Shown here: one piece after another, positions 32,501-44,639 of the stretch
Numbering within the stretch: the stretch's first letter is position 1
Layout: every line of letters starts with the position of its first letter
Program-made: the position numbers and the translations under genes
NCBI GenBank assembly: GCA_008729055.1
Contig: SDUX01000002.1
Location: 496,001 to 560,000, forward strand
Direction of reading: 5' to 3'
From: Pyropia haitanensis
Taxonomy: Eukaryota > Rhodophyta > Bangiophyceae > Bangiales > Bangiaceae
DNA length: 64,000 bases
Notes under the pieces: generated by a model
What the model saw: only the letters and a program-made list of their open reading frames with translations
Databases searched by the model: none
What the model was told of the DNA's origin: nothing

Positions 32501-33137
32501 GGCGGGCGGTGGCGCCGCTGTGGTCGTCGTGGTGCGGTGAAGGGGCACGGTGTTGGGCGTTCTGCTGCACCATGTGGGGGGCGCCCTTGACGATGCGAGT
32601 GTACGCTTCGGGTCCTCTCCTTTACTGCTTTTGCTTTTTCGAGTCGTTCATGGCTTGTGTCGCTGAGTAGCGCTTGTCGACTGGGCCCGTGACACCACCT
32701 TGTATTCCGTGTCTACGCCGTGTTCACGCATCAGACCCCGCTGGACCCGCTACAGTGGGCACCATCGAGCGTTGCTCCTCTTGGATGGCCATAACGCGTG
32801 ATTCGGACCAGTCACGGACCTCGACTATGATCTCCCATCAGCGATCAAGTCGAGAAGTACACGGAGTTACGAAAGTATTCGTAGAAGTCCCCGAGCACCT
32901 CGTTGAGAGGGATCTTACACAACAAAATTGAAATCCGGCGCAGCGAAAATCACTGAGCTCTGCGTGTTCGATTGAGCTGTCAACTATGTTGCGCATCGCA
33001 GGAGCATTGCATCCAGCAGGTGCTCAGCATGTACTTGATCATCTGCAACGGCCGGTTCGGACTACGGCCGACGTCGGTGCGACCAAGCTGACCTTCCCTG
33101 GCCAAGTTCAGCCCCCCCCCTTCCCACCTTTCCCCCC
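32501..33137. other. Intergenic, AT-richer
   Basis: Between two plus-strand genes. 32600-33080 is near-neutral in GC and shows no conserved coding segment. Just before the next start lies a C/T-rich leader (33090-33137). Confidence 0.45.
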
Positions 33138-34829
33138 ATGGCCACTCCATCCACCCGTCCGCCCCAGGCGCTTGCCCTGTCCGCCACCCTCACTGGCCAC
33201 ACTGGTGCAGTGTGGTGCGTTGCGTGGTCCCCAGCCGGGGGGCTGCTCGCGTCGGCGGGCGCCGACGCGAGCGTCCGGCTGTGGGCGCCCCCCCCGGGCG
33301 TGCTCGACGGCGCCCGTGAGGTGGCAGGCGGCAGCGTCGACGGTGGCAAGAGACGGCGAGAAGGTTCAGATGCTGAGGTCGCGGGGGAGGGCGATGCGGC
33401 AGAGGGGACGACGGCGGCGGGCTGGACTTGCCTGTCTACGGTTGGCGGGGATGTCTTTCCCCGGACGGTCCGGAGCGTGGCGTGGAACCCAGATGGACGG
33501 TACGGCCGGGCAGATTGTGGGGGTTGGGGATGCTGAACGGCTGCTGGGGCGTTGCCCATGGGACGTGGGGTTCTGTTTGCTTGTCCTTTGCCTCGCAGTA
33601 ATGTCTGATGTGACGATGGTGTTGGTGTACGCGTTTTTCTTCTGCTGTCGAGTCGACCACTGACAAGTGCATTGGTAGGCTCATGGTCCCTCTCACGCCT
33701 GGTTGCCGGGCGGTACTGTGAAACCCCGTTTGGGCACCCGTTCTCCACGTTCCTGTTTTTTTTTTTTTCTTTTTGTCACAGTACGCTGGCCGCCGCCTGT
33801 TTTGATGCCACCGTGACCATCCTGGAGCTGCTCCCTGGCCCGCCCCCCAGCTTGGTCGTCGCGGCCGTCCTCGAAGGCCACGAGAGCGAAGTCAAGTCGG
33901 TCGCGTGGTCGTCTGGCGGCGCGCTCCTCGCCACCGCCTCCCGGGACAAGTCCATCTGGATCTGGGAGGTGGGCGGCACCTCCCCCGACGACGTGGAGTG
34001 CGTGGCGGTCCTCACCGCCCACACCGCCGACGTCAAGGCGCTGGCGTGGCACCCCGCCGCGGAGCTCCTCGCGTCCGCCTCGTACGACGACACGGTGCGG
34101 GTGTGGGCGGAGGACGAGGACGACTGGTACGCGACGGGCGTGCTGTCGGCGCACACGTCGACGGTGTGGGGGGTGGCATGGGAGGGCGGCGGGCGCCCCG
34201 CGCCACGGCTGGCCACCGTCTCGGACGACCGGACGGTGGTGGTGTACCGGCGGGTGCCGCCACCCGTCGCGGGGGGGGACGACCGGTGGGTGGTGGTGTG
34301 GCGGCTGGGCGCAGAGGAGCCGCCCCGCGGCGGGGGGGACTCGGCGGACGTCCACCGCCGGCCCATTTACGATGTGAGCTGGGGGCGGGGGGGGTGCATT
34401 GCGACTGCCTGTGGCGACGACTGCGTGCGCGTCTTCGGGCCCCCCGGGGGGGTACCCCCACTGCCCTCCAGCGCCGACGGCTGGACGTCGGACCCAGAGG
34501 CGGACACCCCACCTCCGCTGCCGCCCCCCGGAGCAGGCGCAGGCGCTGCGCCCGCTGCTAGCGACGAGCCGCCGGCAGAGGGGCACAGCGCGGCAGCCGC
34601 GGGCGGTGATGGGGGCGCACCACCCCCTGTGGATGGGGGCGATGCATCGCCGCCGGCCGCCGACGGTGCCGCCAACGACGCCAACGCGTTTGTGCTCGTT
34701 GGCGTGGCGGCGCCCGCCCACGCTGGGGACGTCAATAGCGTTGCGTGGCATCCGGTGGATGGGCGGGTGCTCGCATCGGCGGGGGATGACGGCGCCGTGC
34801 GGGTGTGGCGGCTGCCAGGTGGTGGGTAA
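33138..34829 (+). CDS. CIAO1: Cytosolic iron-sulfur assembly component 1 (WD40), two exons
   Basis: A WD40 propeller that docks apo-targets on the cytosolic Fe-S targeting complex. Exon 1 is 33138-33499 (MATPSTRPPQ), with SATLTGHTGAVWCVAWSPAGGLLASAGADASVRLW and, at its end, VFPRTVRSVAWNPDGR. The intron is 33500-33781 (GTACGG..., with a strong T-rich tract and CACAG). Exon 2 is 33782-34829 and starts TLAAACFDATVTI, followed by GHESEVKSVAWSSGGALLATASRDKSIWIWEV, HTADVKALAWHPAAELLASASYDDTVRVW, HTSTVWGVAWEG, RPIYDVSWGRGGCIATACGDDCVRVF and HAGDVNSVAWHPVDGRVLASAGDDGAVRVW. Seven blades can be counted in 469 aa. Two acidic or Pro/Gly-rich insertions (about residues 57-95, and 34450-34690) sit in inter-blade loops and account for the extra length over the usual 330-340 aa. 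Confidence 0.92.
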
Positions 34830-35575
34830 GGGTTAGCAGGCAGGGCGCAGGAGGTGGAGGAGGGAGACGGCAAAGGGGGCCCCGTCGGCGGCGGCAGTTG
34901 CCATCCGCGGCAGGCAGCGGCCGCGTGTGGCGGCTGTGTCTTTGGCCGGGGTCCGTCTGGGGCGGACGGCGCGTGTGTGGTGGTCGGCCGGGCGCAGGCG
35001 GGCCCGTAGCCGCCGCCCGCGATGTGTAGGAGCGATCTGGCGGGTGCGGTCGTCTCCTCACGCCGTCCAGCCCACCTGTCCCGCATTTGCACGCCAAGCG
35101 GCGGATGCACGCTCGGCCACCGTGGGGCGTGGTGCTGCCGCCATGCGCCACCGGCGACGACCGCAGGCGGGGGAGGTGCTCTGGCGCTGTCACGCCTTGT
35201 GACACCTGCTGGCGTTGTCACCCCGGTGACGGACGTCATGCTCGGGCGGTCGGGCCCTGCGGCCGCACCGCCCAGTGCGGCCGTGCGCTCGCAACGGTGG
35301 TAGCCGTAGCCTCGACACACACAACGTCCTCCACCGCGGCTTGAGACAAGCATGAATGTCTCTTGGTCTTCCATGCAATTCCTATGCACAGTGCGAGGCA
35401 ACCAAAAATACAACAGGGGTATCCTGCTTCACAGCGTCCACCCCACGGAGCATCCACTCCGCCCAGTCTCGCCTGCCCAATCCCTTCGCTGCCCACTGCC
35501 CAAGCACTTTGCCTCCGAAGCCACAACCCCAACCCCGTCCTCTCTCATCGTGTCCCCACCTCCACCGTGACCCGC
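34830..35575. other. Convergent 3' region of CIAO1 and OLA1
   Basis: 746 bases between two convergent stop codons. The left half is GC-rich, the right half closer to neutral. No feature recognised. Confidence 0.45.
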
Positions 35576-37053
35576 TCACTTCTTCTTTCCTGCGTTGGTA
35601 ACGTTGAACTTGAAGAAGATGATGTCCCCGTCCGCAACCGTATAGTTCTTCCCTTGCTGCTTGTACTTGCCAGCCGCCTTGACTGCCGCCTCGGTCTTCA
35701 GCTCCTTCAGGTCGTCAAAGGACATAATCTCAGCACAGATGAAGCCCCGCTCAAAGTCCGTATGAATGGTTCCGGCGGCCTGCGGGGCGAGCAGGCCCTT
35801 GCGGATGGTCCAGCTCTTCACCTCGTCGGCGCCCGCCGTGAAAAAGTAAATGAGCTGCAGCGCCTTGTAGCCGCCAAGAATGACCTTGTCAAGCGCCGAC
35901 GTCACCGAGTTGGCTTCCAGGTAGGCGGTCACGGCCTCGGGGCTCTCGTTGGACGCCATATCCTGCAATTTGCTTTCCATCGACACGCTAATGGGGATGA
36001 GCGGCTCGCCAGTATGCTCATCAATCCACGCCTTGATCTTGGGCAGCCACTTGTTCTTTTTCCGCGCGTAGTCCTTCTCCGACAAGTTCACCAGGAACAC
36101 CGCGGGCTTGGCGGTGAGGAAGTAGAAGCCGTTGAGTGCCTCAATCTCTGCGCTGCTCCACGTCCCCGCACGTACGGGCTTCTTCTCGTCCCGCAGCAGA
36201 GCCGAGCACTTCTTGACGGTGTCGTGCTCAAAGATGAGCTCCTTGGTGGCCTTCCCACCCGCACGCGTCACGCGGGCCAGCAGGTCCGCCTCAATCTTCT
36301 CGATTCGCTCCAAGTCTTTCAGCCGCAGCTCGTTCGCAATAATCTCCAGGTCCCGCACCGGGTCCACGCTGCCCTCCACGTGAATCACGTCGTCGTCAGG
36401 GAAAGCACGGCAAACGTGGTACAGGCCATCCACAGCCTGGATGTTGGAGAGGAAGTTGTTGCCCAGGCCGTGGCCCTCAGACGCGCCCTTGACAAGCCCA
36501 GCAATGTCCCACACCTCGAGGAAAGCGGACACGCGGCTGGCAGGGGAAAAGTGGTCGACTAGCCAGTCAAAGCGCTCGTCCTTGACGGTCACTCGCGCTT
36601 CCTGCGGGTTTCCAGGAATTGGACACAGCAGGAAGGCGAGAAAGTGATGAATAAACAAACACAAGCAGCCCATGTGAGCAGGCCATGCAACGCGACCTGG
36701 GCTGACGGAAGAGACAGGAAATACGAAAGCGCCCAAAGCATGGTTGGGCACAGATACCTCCAGGTCGACGCACAGGCGGCGAACGCTTCGTTCTGAACAG
36801 TTCCGTGTACACCTCGCGCACCAAAACTAATGAGAGAACACGAGAGCAGACGCCGGCACCACAGTCCACGTACCGATGGCTCAATGGTGCAAAACGGGTA
36901 GTTCTCAGCCGGCACGCTGAGGTTGGCCAGCGCGTTGAAGAAGGACGACTTGCCCACGTTGGGCAGCCCGACGATGCCCATCTTGAGCGAGTTGCTGAAG
37001 CGACCGAAAATGCGCTTCTGCACGGGCGCCTCGCCCTTCTTCTTGGGCGCCAT
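35576..37053 (-). CDS. OLA1: Obg-like ATPase 1 (YchF family), two exons
   Basis: A ribosome-associated P-loop NTPase. Exon 1 is 36874-37053 ([19 protein letters not shown]), with the P-loop GLPNVGKSS (residues 29-37), ending PFCTIEPS. The intron is 36602-36873 (GTACGT...CGCAG). Exon 2 is 35576-36601 and starts [14 protein letters not shown]. Switch/G3 is [18 protein letters not shown]. The nucleotide-specificity motif is NLSE ([18 protein letters not shown]) instead of NKxD, as in OLA1/YchF proteins that prefer ATP. The C-terminal TGS domain has [43 protein letters not shown] and ends [23 protein letters not shown]. 401 aa, close to the family length of about 396. Codon use is moderate, unlike the extreme-GC neighbours. 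Confidence 0.96.
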
Positions 37054-37700
37054 GGTCCCTGTTTCAGAAGCACGTGCCGCACCAGCGGAAGCAACACAAA
37101 TACGAGCAAGAGCAGGCTGAAGAAGCCAAGACCAGCTATAAAAGTGGTGCCGAGTGGCGGTTCGTGAGAGCCGCCGCGTGTGTTGCCAACCGAACTGCTG
37201 TGTGTATCGCGTGGGGACGACGGTACGCACAGCGGGGACTCGGGCACATTAACCGCGTACGTATTGTAAGTCTGGGTTGTCCTAAACCCAATTTAGCACT
37301 AAGTCGATGACGAAGCGTCCGCAGAGCATCAACAATCAATTGTGGCAATTCATTAGTGAACAGTGCATCCGATCAAAATTCGTGGGGGGCCTCTTTTACC
37401 ATGCCGCTCAGACCAGGACCGACCGGTTGTGTTTTCGTGCGCTCGCCGTCGTCCGCCTCCGCTGCACGCGTCACCGTTGTCGCTCTTCCTCGCAAGCGGT
37501 GGCCGGCCGGGCGGGGGGTCCGTGCGGCTGCTCTATCGGAGGGTTGCTCGCGGGCTCCCTTTCCCGAACCCGCCAGCCCACACAACTGACCTATTTTGGT
37601 CGTCGTAGCGGCCGGTCTCTACCTGTGCTGACGGGGACGTTGCTGACGGGGTTGTCGCGGCGGTAGACGCGCAGCCAGCCTGTTACGCTGCGCGGCCACG
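37054..37700. other. Divergent promoter region of OLA1 and eIF3a
   Basis: 647 bases between divergent translation-related genes. A TATAAAA word (37137-37143) lies on plus, too far from the eIF3a start (560 bases) to call a core promoter. An AT-richer patch lies at about 37240-37400. No coding content. Confidence 0.45.
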
Positions 37701-40700
37701 ATGGTGGGTCTCAAGCCGCGCGGCGGCTTCAACCGCGGCTTTTGGAGCGATCGTCGGAACCAGAGCTCCCTCAAGCCTGAAAATGCGCTCAACCGTGCAG
37801 CTCGTAAGTTGTCAGATCTGTTCTTGCCGAGCGATGCCTGTGTCGCTGTCCCTGTCTCTGTCGCCGCTTTCGTGTCTGTTGGGCTGAGGACATATGGTTG
37901 TGTACACGCTCGTTTTGTCTGTGCTTCCGTCGTTCCTCGTTCTCGCTGGGCACCAGACGGCTGACCCCTGTTCAATCTACGTCTTGTGACGTGATTGCCA
38001 TGATGTGTTTGTTCTTCTGCTTTGTTTGTCCCCAATCCCCTGCAGAGCTGATTGAGGTTGGACAGAAGGGGGTGGCTAACCAAGCCCTGTATGACATCGT
38101 TACGGATAACCAAGGGCGGCGACGGATGTGGAGCAAGACGATGGAGGGCATCGTGCTCAAGCTCATGGAGCTGAGCGTCGAGCTCCGCAAGCCGATGATG
38201 ATTAAGGAGGCGCTTCACAAGTACCGTGCCATGTCGATGCAGTCCAACGTTGGCTCCCTCGAAGATGTGGTCCGTGCGTTGGTCCTGATGGCCGAGAAGC
38301 GCACGGAGGAGGCTCGTGCGGCCGTGCTGGGCGACTCGGACAAGCTCGTGCTGGGCGCTGAGGATCTGGAGGAGTCGGCCATGGAGACGCCCGAGACGCT
38401 ACTGATGGAGGCAGCCGGTGCGGAACAGACGGCGGATCGGATCGACCGCCAGCAGGTGGTGCCGTGGATGCGTTTCCTGTGGGACATTTACCGTACGGTA
38501 TTGGACATTGTCAAGTCCCACGTGAAGCTGGAGAGCGTCTACCATGAGATGGCGGTCCGCGCGTTTTCGTTTTGCGTGCGCTACACGCGCTTTATGGAGT
38601 TCCGTCGGCTGTGCGACATGATGCGCCAGCACCTGAACACGCTGATCAAGTACCCGCGCACGCAGGCCAACGATGTGCAGATCAGCGTACCTGAGACGGT
38701 GGCGCGCCACGTGGAGACCCGCTTCACCCAGCTGCAGTCGGCGGTCGAGTTGCAGCATTGGCAGGAGGCCATGCGGACTGTCGAGGACATTCACCTGCTG
38801 CTGGGAATGACCAAGGCGCGGCCCCGTGCGTCGCTCATGTCCACCTACTATGGCCAGCTGGTCAAGGTGTTTTGGGTGTCTGGCAACGTGCTGTATCACG
38901 CGCACGCGCTGAACAAGCAATACACGCTGTCGGTCAAGCAGAACCGGAATCTGTCGGCGGCGGCGGCGCAAGAGATGGCGTCGCGCTTGATGCTTGCTGC
39001 ACTGTGTGTTCCTCCGTACGACCCACAAGCAGCGCACCTTGCTGAATCGTACGGCTTCAGTGACACGGCGGGTATGGCAGCCGCGGAGAATGTGGCGCGT
39101 CGGAATAGGCTCGCGGCACTGCTGGGCCTCAACACCCCTCCAGAGCGGGAGCCTCTGATTGCTGAGCTGCTGACGAAGGGTGTACACAAGGCCGTCCACC
39201 CTGAGCTCCTTGACGTGTATGCAGCGCTTGAGGTGGACGTGTCTCCCCTGCGGCTTGCTGAGCGGCTGCAGCCGGCGCTGGACTTCCTTGAGGGCCACGC
39301 CGAGCTTTCTTTGTACGCAGCGCCTCTGCGTCGGGTGGGCATCTTTCGTCTTCTGCAGCAGCTATGCCGGGTGTATGATGTCATGCACATTGACGAGCTT
39401 CGCCGCGTCGCTTCGTTTGCGCCGTTTGCCGAGGTGGAGCATGCGGTCCTGGACGCACTCAAGACCCGCGCTCTGGCTCTCCGCTTCGATCACCGTAACT
39501 CTTGCATCCGCTTCCAGAGCACGCTGTTCTCGTCAGAGGGCATGCGGGCGCAGCTGGGCACACTGGCGACTCGCCTTGCTACCGCCATGACAATGCTGCA
39601 GCAGCCGGGGGTTAAGAGCGAGGCGGGCGCCAGCCTGGTTGCCAAGCGTGCGGTCGAGGCGGAGGCCCGCCGCACTGTTGCGGTGCAAGAGGCGAAGGAC
39701 AACATGGAGAAGGAGCGGGAGGTCATTCTGGCCCGCAAGGGCACTATTGAAGAACGCAAGGAGCGGCTTGGCCGCCTGGTTGCTGAAGCGCAGCGGACGG
39801 CTGCTGTGGCTGCGGCGGCGGCTGCTGCTCGTCGTGCGGCGGAGGAGGCGCGCAAGCAGGAGGAGGAAACTCGTCGCCGCGAGTTGGAGCGCCTGCATCG
39901 TGAGGTGGAAGCGCGTGAGCAGCAGGCGCTGCGGCAGCTGAAGAATCGTTTGGAAGCCGAGGCAGCGCAAGCGGCTGGCAAGGAGGTGGCCTCGGTGCGC
40001 GAGGCGGCACCCGGCGTGGATGTTGACAACGCGGATGAACCGCTGGATCGTGAGAAGATCCTCACCCAGCAGCACGACGAGCAGGTCAAAGCCCGGAAGG
40101 ATCTCGAGAAGAAGGTCCTCCGCATTGGGCGCCACATGGATTACTTTGACCGGGCGAGCCGTGAAGCGCAGCATCAGCTCATCCTGGACGAGCACGAGCG
40201 TGCGGCAGCGGATTCGGCGTCTGCGGTGGCGGCTGCCCGGGAGCTGGCCATTGAAAATGCGCGTGCGCAGCACGCACGAGATCTGACAGCGAAGGCACGT
40301 CTGATGAACATCCTTCCTGCCGTGGAGTCCTTCCTCACGCCTGTACTGGAGCGTGCGGACGCTGAGTTTAACGAGTGGAAGCACGGAGAGGCGGCGCGGG
40401 CCGCGGCGCAGGCTGCTCGTGAGGCAGAGGCTGCTGCTGTCGCGGCGGCTGAGGCCGAGGCTGAGCGCCAGCGTCAGGAGCAGGAAGCTGCGCGCGAGCG
40501 TGAGGCCATTGAAGCTGCTCGCCTGGCGGCAGAGGAGGCCGAGCGTCTGGCGGCGGAGCGGGAGGCTGAGAATGCGCGTGTGTCGGACCGGATCCGTCTC
40601 AAGGAGGCGGAGATGGAGCGCCGCCGCAACGATGATCGGGCGCGGAGCCTTGGCATCAAGCCGCCTCCCGCTGTCGGGGCGACCAACGCGATCGCGGCAT

Positions 40701-41500
40701 CCATGTCTGAGAGGCCAGGTGCAGCGGGTTCGGCGTCGGGCAAGTACGTGCCCGTTCACATGCGGTCGGGCGCGACGCCGGCGGCGATGCCGCCGCCGCC
40801 GCCGCCGTCGAGCAGCGACCGGTATGCCCCCCCTGTAGGCGATGCTGGCAGCCGGTACTCGTCTGCGGGTGGGCCACCAAGGGCGGGCATGTCTACGGGT
40901 GGGCCGCCGCGGGCGGGCATGTCCACATCCGCGGGTGGGCCGCCACGCGCGGGCATGTCCATGTCTGCGGGCGGGCCGCCACGGGCGGGCATGTCTGCGG
41001 GTGGACCGCCAAGGGCGGGCATGTCGGGTGGCTTTGGGAGCGGCGGCGGCCAGGAGGATCGCTACCGCCCGCCGGTGGGTGTCAGCGGCTCAGACCGCTT
41101 CCGTGCCGCCGGTGCTGATGGTAGTGGTGACCGGTATGCGCCGCCGGGTGGCGCGGGCGGCAGTAGCTCTGGCCCTTACCGCCCGTCGGGCGGCTCGCGT
41201 TACGCTTCGTCGGGCGGAGCTGCGGGCGGTGCTTCGGGTGGTGCGTTTGGCGCGCGGTCGAGCGCGTTTGGGGAGCGCCGCACAGAGATGGGGGGTGGTG
41301 GGTTCCGGGACGGTGGCGCCGGCGGGCCGTCGTCGTCGGGCGGCTTTGGTGCGATGCGTCGGCCGGGAATGGGGGCGGGGCCGCCCGGTGGGCCGGGTGG
41401 CGCAGGCCCGGACGGGGGGCCGCCCCCCGCTGGGGAGCGGCCGCGCTTCAAGTTCACCACCACTGCGCGCCAACAGGCGGGTGGTGGGGGTGGCAACTAG
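37701..41500 (+). CDS. EIF3A: Eukaryotic translation initiation factor 3 subunit a, two exons
   Basis: The scaffold subunit of eIF3. Exon 1 is 37701-37803 (MVGLKPRGGFNRGFW...LKPENALNRAA). The intron is 37804-38045 (GTAAGT...CTGCAG). Exon 2 is 38046-41500 and starts LIEVGQKGVANQALYDIV. Together they give 1185 aa. The N-terminal helical half shows the family pattern PENALxRAxelievGqk, RRRMWSKTMEGIVLKLMELSVELRKPMMIKEALHKYR and SLEDVVRALV. A PCI-type segment (about residues 400-540) includes YDVMHIDELRRVASFAPFAEVEHAVLDALK and FDHRNSCIRFQSTLF. Residues about 590-890 are a long charged coiled coil (Glu/Arg/Ala). The C-terminal 250 residues are Gly/Pro/Ser/Arg-rich with repeated GGPPRAGMS, standing where other species have DxDRGxR repeats. 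Confidence 0.95.
40866..41032 (+). repeat. In-frame repeat encoding GGPPRAGMS in eIF3a
   Basis: Five copies of a 30-39-bp unit (GGTGGGCCACC...GCGGGCATGTC) with variable Ser/Thr/Met spacers. The repeat keeps the frame throughout. Confidence 0.8.
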
Positions 41501-42305
41501 ATGGTGGGAGCATCGCTTCTGGGGGGAGTAGGGTGCATTGCGCGGTTGCTTCCCATTTTTCGGCTGCGTGTGACGTGGGGGTCTCCGTGTGGGGGGGCTC
41601 TGCGCCGGGCTGTATGTGTCGTGTCGTGTGTGTATTCTCAGTCTTTTTTTTCCATCACGAGTCTGGAGATGTGACTTGCGCTTGTGTGGTTGCAGCACCC
41701 AGACTGCCGGCTCTGCTGGCTGCTCGTGGGGTTTGCCGTCGTACTCTCCCTGCCCAGGCCGATGTCGGTCGCCCCCTGCAGCATGTGCGTTAGTGGCATT
41801 TGTATCAGGCACCGACCACGAGGGGCCAGCCGCCCGCTGCCGGTGCGAGTGCCCACCGGGTGGGAGGCCGAGGCTCGTGGGTCCTATGGTACCCATCCAC
41901 CGCGGACAGCCGGGTCGTCCCACCCCACCGCCGCGCGGCCCCAGCATCCCATGGACGGGTGCGTGCGTTATTGAGGCACTCGCTAGGCAGCCGGCCGGCG
42001 CGGTGCGCCCCGCGCGCGCCCCTCCCCACCCCCTCGCAACGCTGCACCAAGTCCCGGGACACAAGGTCCACCCCCAACACGCCACCCACCCCCGAGGGGC
42101 TGCGTCCGGCTCGGGCGGGGAGGCAACGGCCGCGGTTCCGCCCGCCCGCCCGGCGACGCGCGGCGGATCACGGGTTCCCTCTCTCACGGACTTTCCCTCC
42201 TTGAGATTACCCGCAGGGGACTGTCGTTGGTCCTTGCCTGTTGTGTGTGGCTCTTCGGCGAGCGCACCGACGCACAGAGTTACAAAGAACGCAGACTCGA
42301 GAATA
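41501..42305. other. Convergent 3' region (eIF3a / NTF2-like gene)
   Basis: About 800 bases between convergent genes. T-rich patches at 41640-41655 could belong to the eIF3a 3' end. No gene recognised. Confidence 0.4.
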
Positions 42306-43565
42306 TTAAGCCGTGGCTGACCCTCTATGCCACCGCCGCGCGTGGCACTCCCCCGGCCAACCCCTGTGCCACGCACACACACGCCCCCCCGTCGCTGCCA
42401 CCACCCGCTCCACCCCTCGCCCCCTACTCGTCCGCCCGCCGCCGATCGTGCCGCCACCCGCGCCCCCCTCCCCCTGCCCCCACCCCCGAGCCAGCGCCCG
42501 CGAGGCGACCTCCCCCCACCCCACCCCCCGCGAGGACCCCCCCCACAAGTCCACCACCCCCCCGCGCGCCACCGTCGACAGGCGCGACCGCGTCGGAGAC
42601 GTGCCGATCAGCTCGTGCTTGGTCACCAGCCCGGTGGCGCCCACCGTGTAGACGCTCATGCCGTCGCGGACGAGGTGGCGGCCGCCGCCACCACCGGCGG
42701 CCGCACCCAACCGGGAACCACCACCGGCGCCACCCGGCCAGGCCCCCCACCCGCCGCCCACGCGTGGCAGCCCCGACGTGGCCACGTCGGCGGCAGCGGC
42801 AGCCCAGCCACCGCCGCTGCCGGCGCCCCCGACATCGCCTCCCCCTCCCCCTGCTCCCCCCCGGAGCACCCCCGTCAGCCGCCACCGCACATACACGCGC
42901 CCCGCGGCGGCATCCGCATACAGGCTGGTGATGGCCACCTCCCCCCCCACCAACAGCAGCCGCGCCACCGACCGGACCGCCCACCACAGCGCCCCGTACG
43001 CGCCCTCCCCAGAGGTGGTGAGGCCCGCCGACACAAACGCCACGTCGGAGGTGTAGATGGACCCGACGGGCGGTCGGGTCAGCAGATGAGGGTAGTCGGA
43101 ACGGAGTGTCTCAATGACGGTGCCCAGGTTGGCCGCGTACGCCGCCGCCGCCGCGCGAGACGCCGCGTCCGCCGCCGCTGCCGAGGTAAGAGGGGGCGGG
43201 GCGGGCGAAGGCGAGGACGGCGCCGCAGACGGCGACGACGCCGCGCCGGTGGACCGCCGCTTGGCTGATGCAGCCGACGAAGACGGCGGAGGCGGCGACG
43301 GTGGCGCGGCAGCACCCCCCTCTGGCCGTCCCCGCCGCGATGGCGCGCCCGCGTCCGTCGCGGCCGCCGGCCTCGCCGACGCGGTCGCCGGTCCGGCCGG
43401 GGGGGTCGCCGACGCACGCAGCGGGTGCGCGTGGGGGGCGCCCCGCCCTGGCCGCCGCGTCGACGTGGACGACCTGCAGCCGCCGACGCAGGATGACGGG
43501 ATGGCGACGGTGGCGCCCGGCAGAGGGCTGAGGGGGCCTACAAAGCAGGGGCGTGGCGCACTCAT
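42306..43565 (-). CDS. NTF2-like (DUF2358-type) plastid protein
   Basis: 419 aa in one frame from the chosen start at 43565 (MSAPRPCFVGPLSP); an upstream ATG at 43607 is also open. Residues about 1-150 are Ser/Pro/Ala-rich and plastid-transit-like. The conserved core is NLGTVIETLRSDYPHLLTRPPVGSIYTSDVAFVSAGLTTSGEGAYGALWWAVRSVARLLLVGGEVAITSLYADAAAGRVYVRWRLTGVL, then RHLVRDGMSVYTVGATGLVTKHELIGTS after a Gly-rich insert. This fits the alpha+beta cone of NTF2-like DUF2358 proteins, whose plant members are plastid-located and of unknown function. After KHELIG the frame runs about 85 residues of Gly/Arg-rich sequence. The true C terminus may be shorter, or spliced. Confidence 0.6.
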   Translation of the reverse strand: MSAPRPCFVGPLSPLPGATVAIPSSCVGGCRSSTSTRRPGRGAPHAHPLRASATPPAGPATASARPAAATDAGAPSRRGRPEGGAAAPPSPPPPSSSAASAKRRSTGAASSPSAAPSSPSPAPPPLTSAAAADAASRAAAAAYAANLGTVIETLRSDYPHLLTRPPVGSIYTSDVAFVSAGLTTSGEGAYGALWWAVRSVARLLLVGGEVAITSLYADAAAGRVYVRWRLTGVLRGGAGGGGGDVGGAGSGGGWAAAAADVATSGLPRVGGGWGAWPGGAGGGSRLGAAAGGGGGRHLVRDGMSVYTVGATGLVTKHELIGTSPTRSRLSTVARGGVVDLWGGSSRGVGWGEVASRALARGWGQGEGGAGGGTIGGGRTSRGRGVERVVAATGGRVCAWHRGWPGECHARRWHRGSATA

Positions 43566-44639
43566 CGTGGTGGCAAAATGGGAAGGGGAGAAGGGGGAGA
43601 GCGTCAAGGGGATCCAAGGCCCCCACCCGTACCGTACACGATGCCGTACACCGGGGAAATTGAAGGTCGACGCAGGCAGGTCGGAGAGGACGCGACCGTT
43701 GAGGAGGATGACGGCCTTGCGACAGGAGGGATGATGGGGTGGGGATGGTGTAGACGAAGAAAGTGGTCACGTGGGGTGTGTGCAGGCGCTCGTCACGGCA
43801 GCCAGTATCCCGGATAGCAATGGAATGGCGGGCGCGACGCGCGGCGCAGGCGGATGGCGGGGGGGACACGACCACGGTGGTGACAGCGACCGCGGTCGGT
43901 GCACGGGTGGTGGAGAGTGGTCGTGTCCCGACCGCGCTCACACCACGCCGGCGTCCGCGTCGAGGCCTGAATCCCGCACCTGGCGGGACCCCTCGACGGC
44001 GGCAGACGATGTGGGCCCCAATGCGGGGGTGCCGTAAGGCCGCGGTGGGGCTCGCGTGGTGCGTGGTCCACGTCTGGCAGCCGACGGCGTCCCGGGGTTT
44101 CGGGGTCGGAGATCCGCAACGGGTTGAGCGAGTTGCATTTAGCAATGAGATTACGAAAGAATTCCTATGATTTGTACTTCATTGATTGATGATCATTGTG
44201 GCGGCGAGCGTGGGATGCACCGGGCCACGTGCGTTCAGCGAGTGGAAGCCCCGCTCTCCCCTCCCGAGCATCCACACCATCGCGGTGGGGCTGGCAGGAG
44301 GTGGTTTCCAGCTGCCAGGGGCAACAGGGCGCGCGGTCAAGCTGCGTTTGCCTGCGCGGGTGGCATCACTCGTGACGCGGGGGGGGGGAGAGGCAGGCGT
44401 ATGGGGGGGAGTGAAGCGGAGTGAAGAGCGGTGCTTGCCGACGCCCGCACCGCGCCCCCTCCCGTCCCTGCCAGACCACCATCACGACGCAGCTTGTCGC
44501 CAACGCCGTCACTCCCGCACGCGGGCGTCGGCGGTACCATCGCGCTCACTCCGTCGTCTTCGTCGCCGCCGCCGCCACCGCCGCCGCCGCCGCTACCCGG
44601 GCCGATACTTCCGGCCTGCGGGGAACGGGTGTGCCCGCC
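43566..44639. other. Divergent intergenic region
   Basis: 1.07 kb between the NTF2-like gene (minus) and the cystathionine enzyme gene (plus). It is mixed in composition, with an AT-richer part near 44120-44200. No conserved coding segment. Confidence 0.45.
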
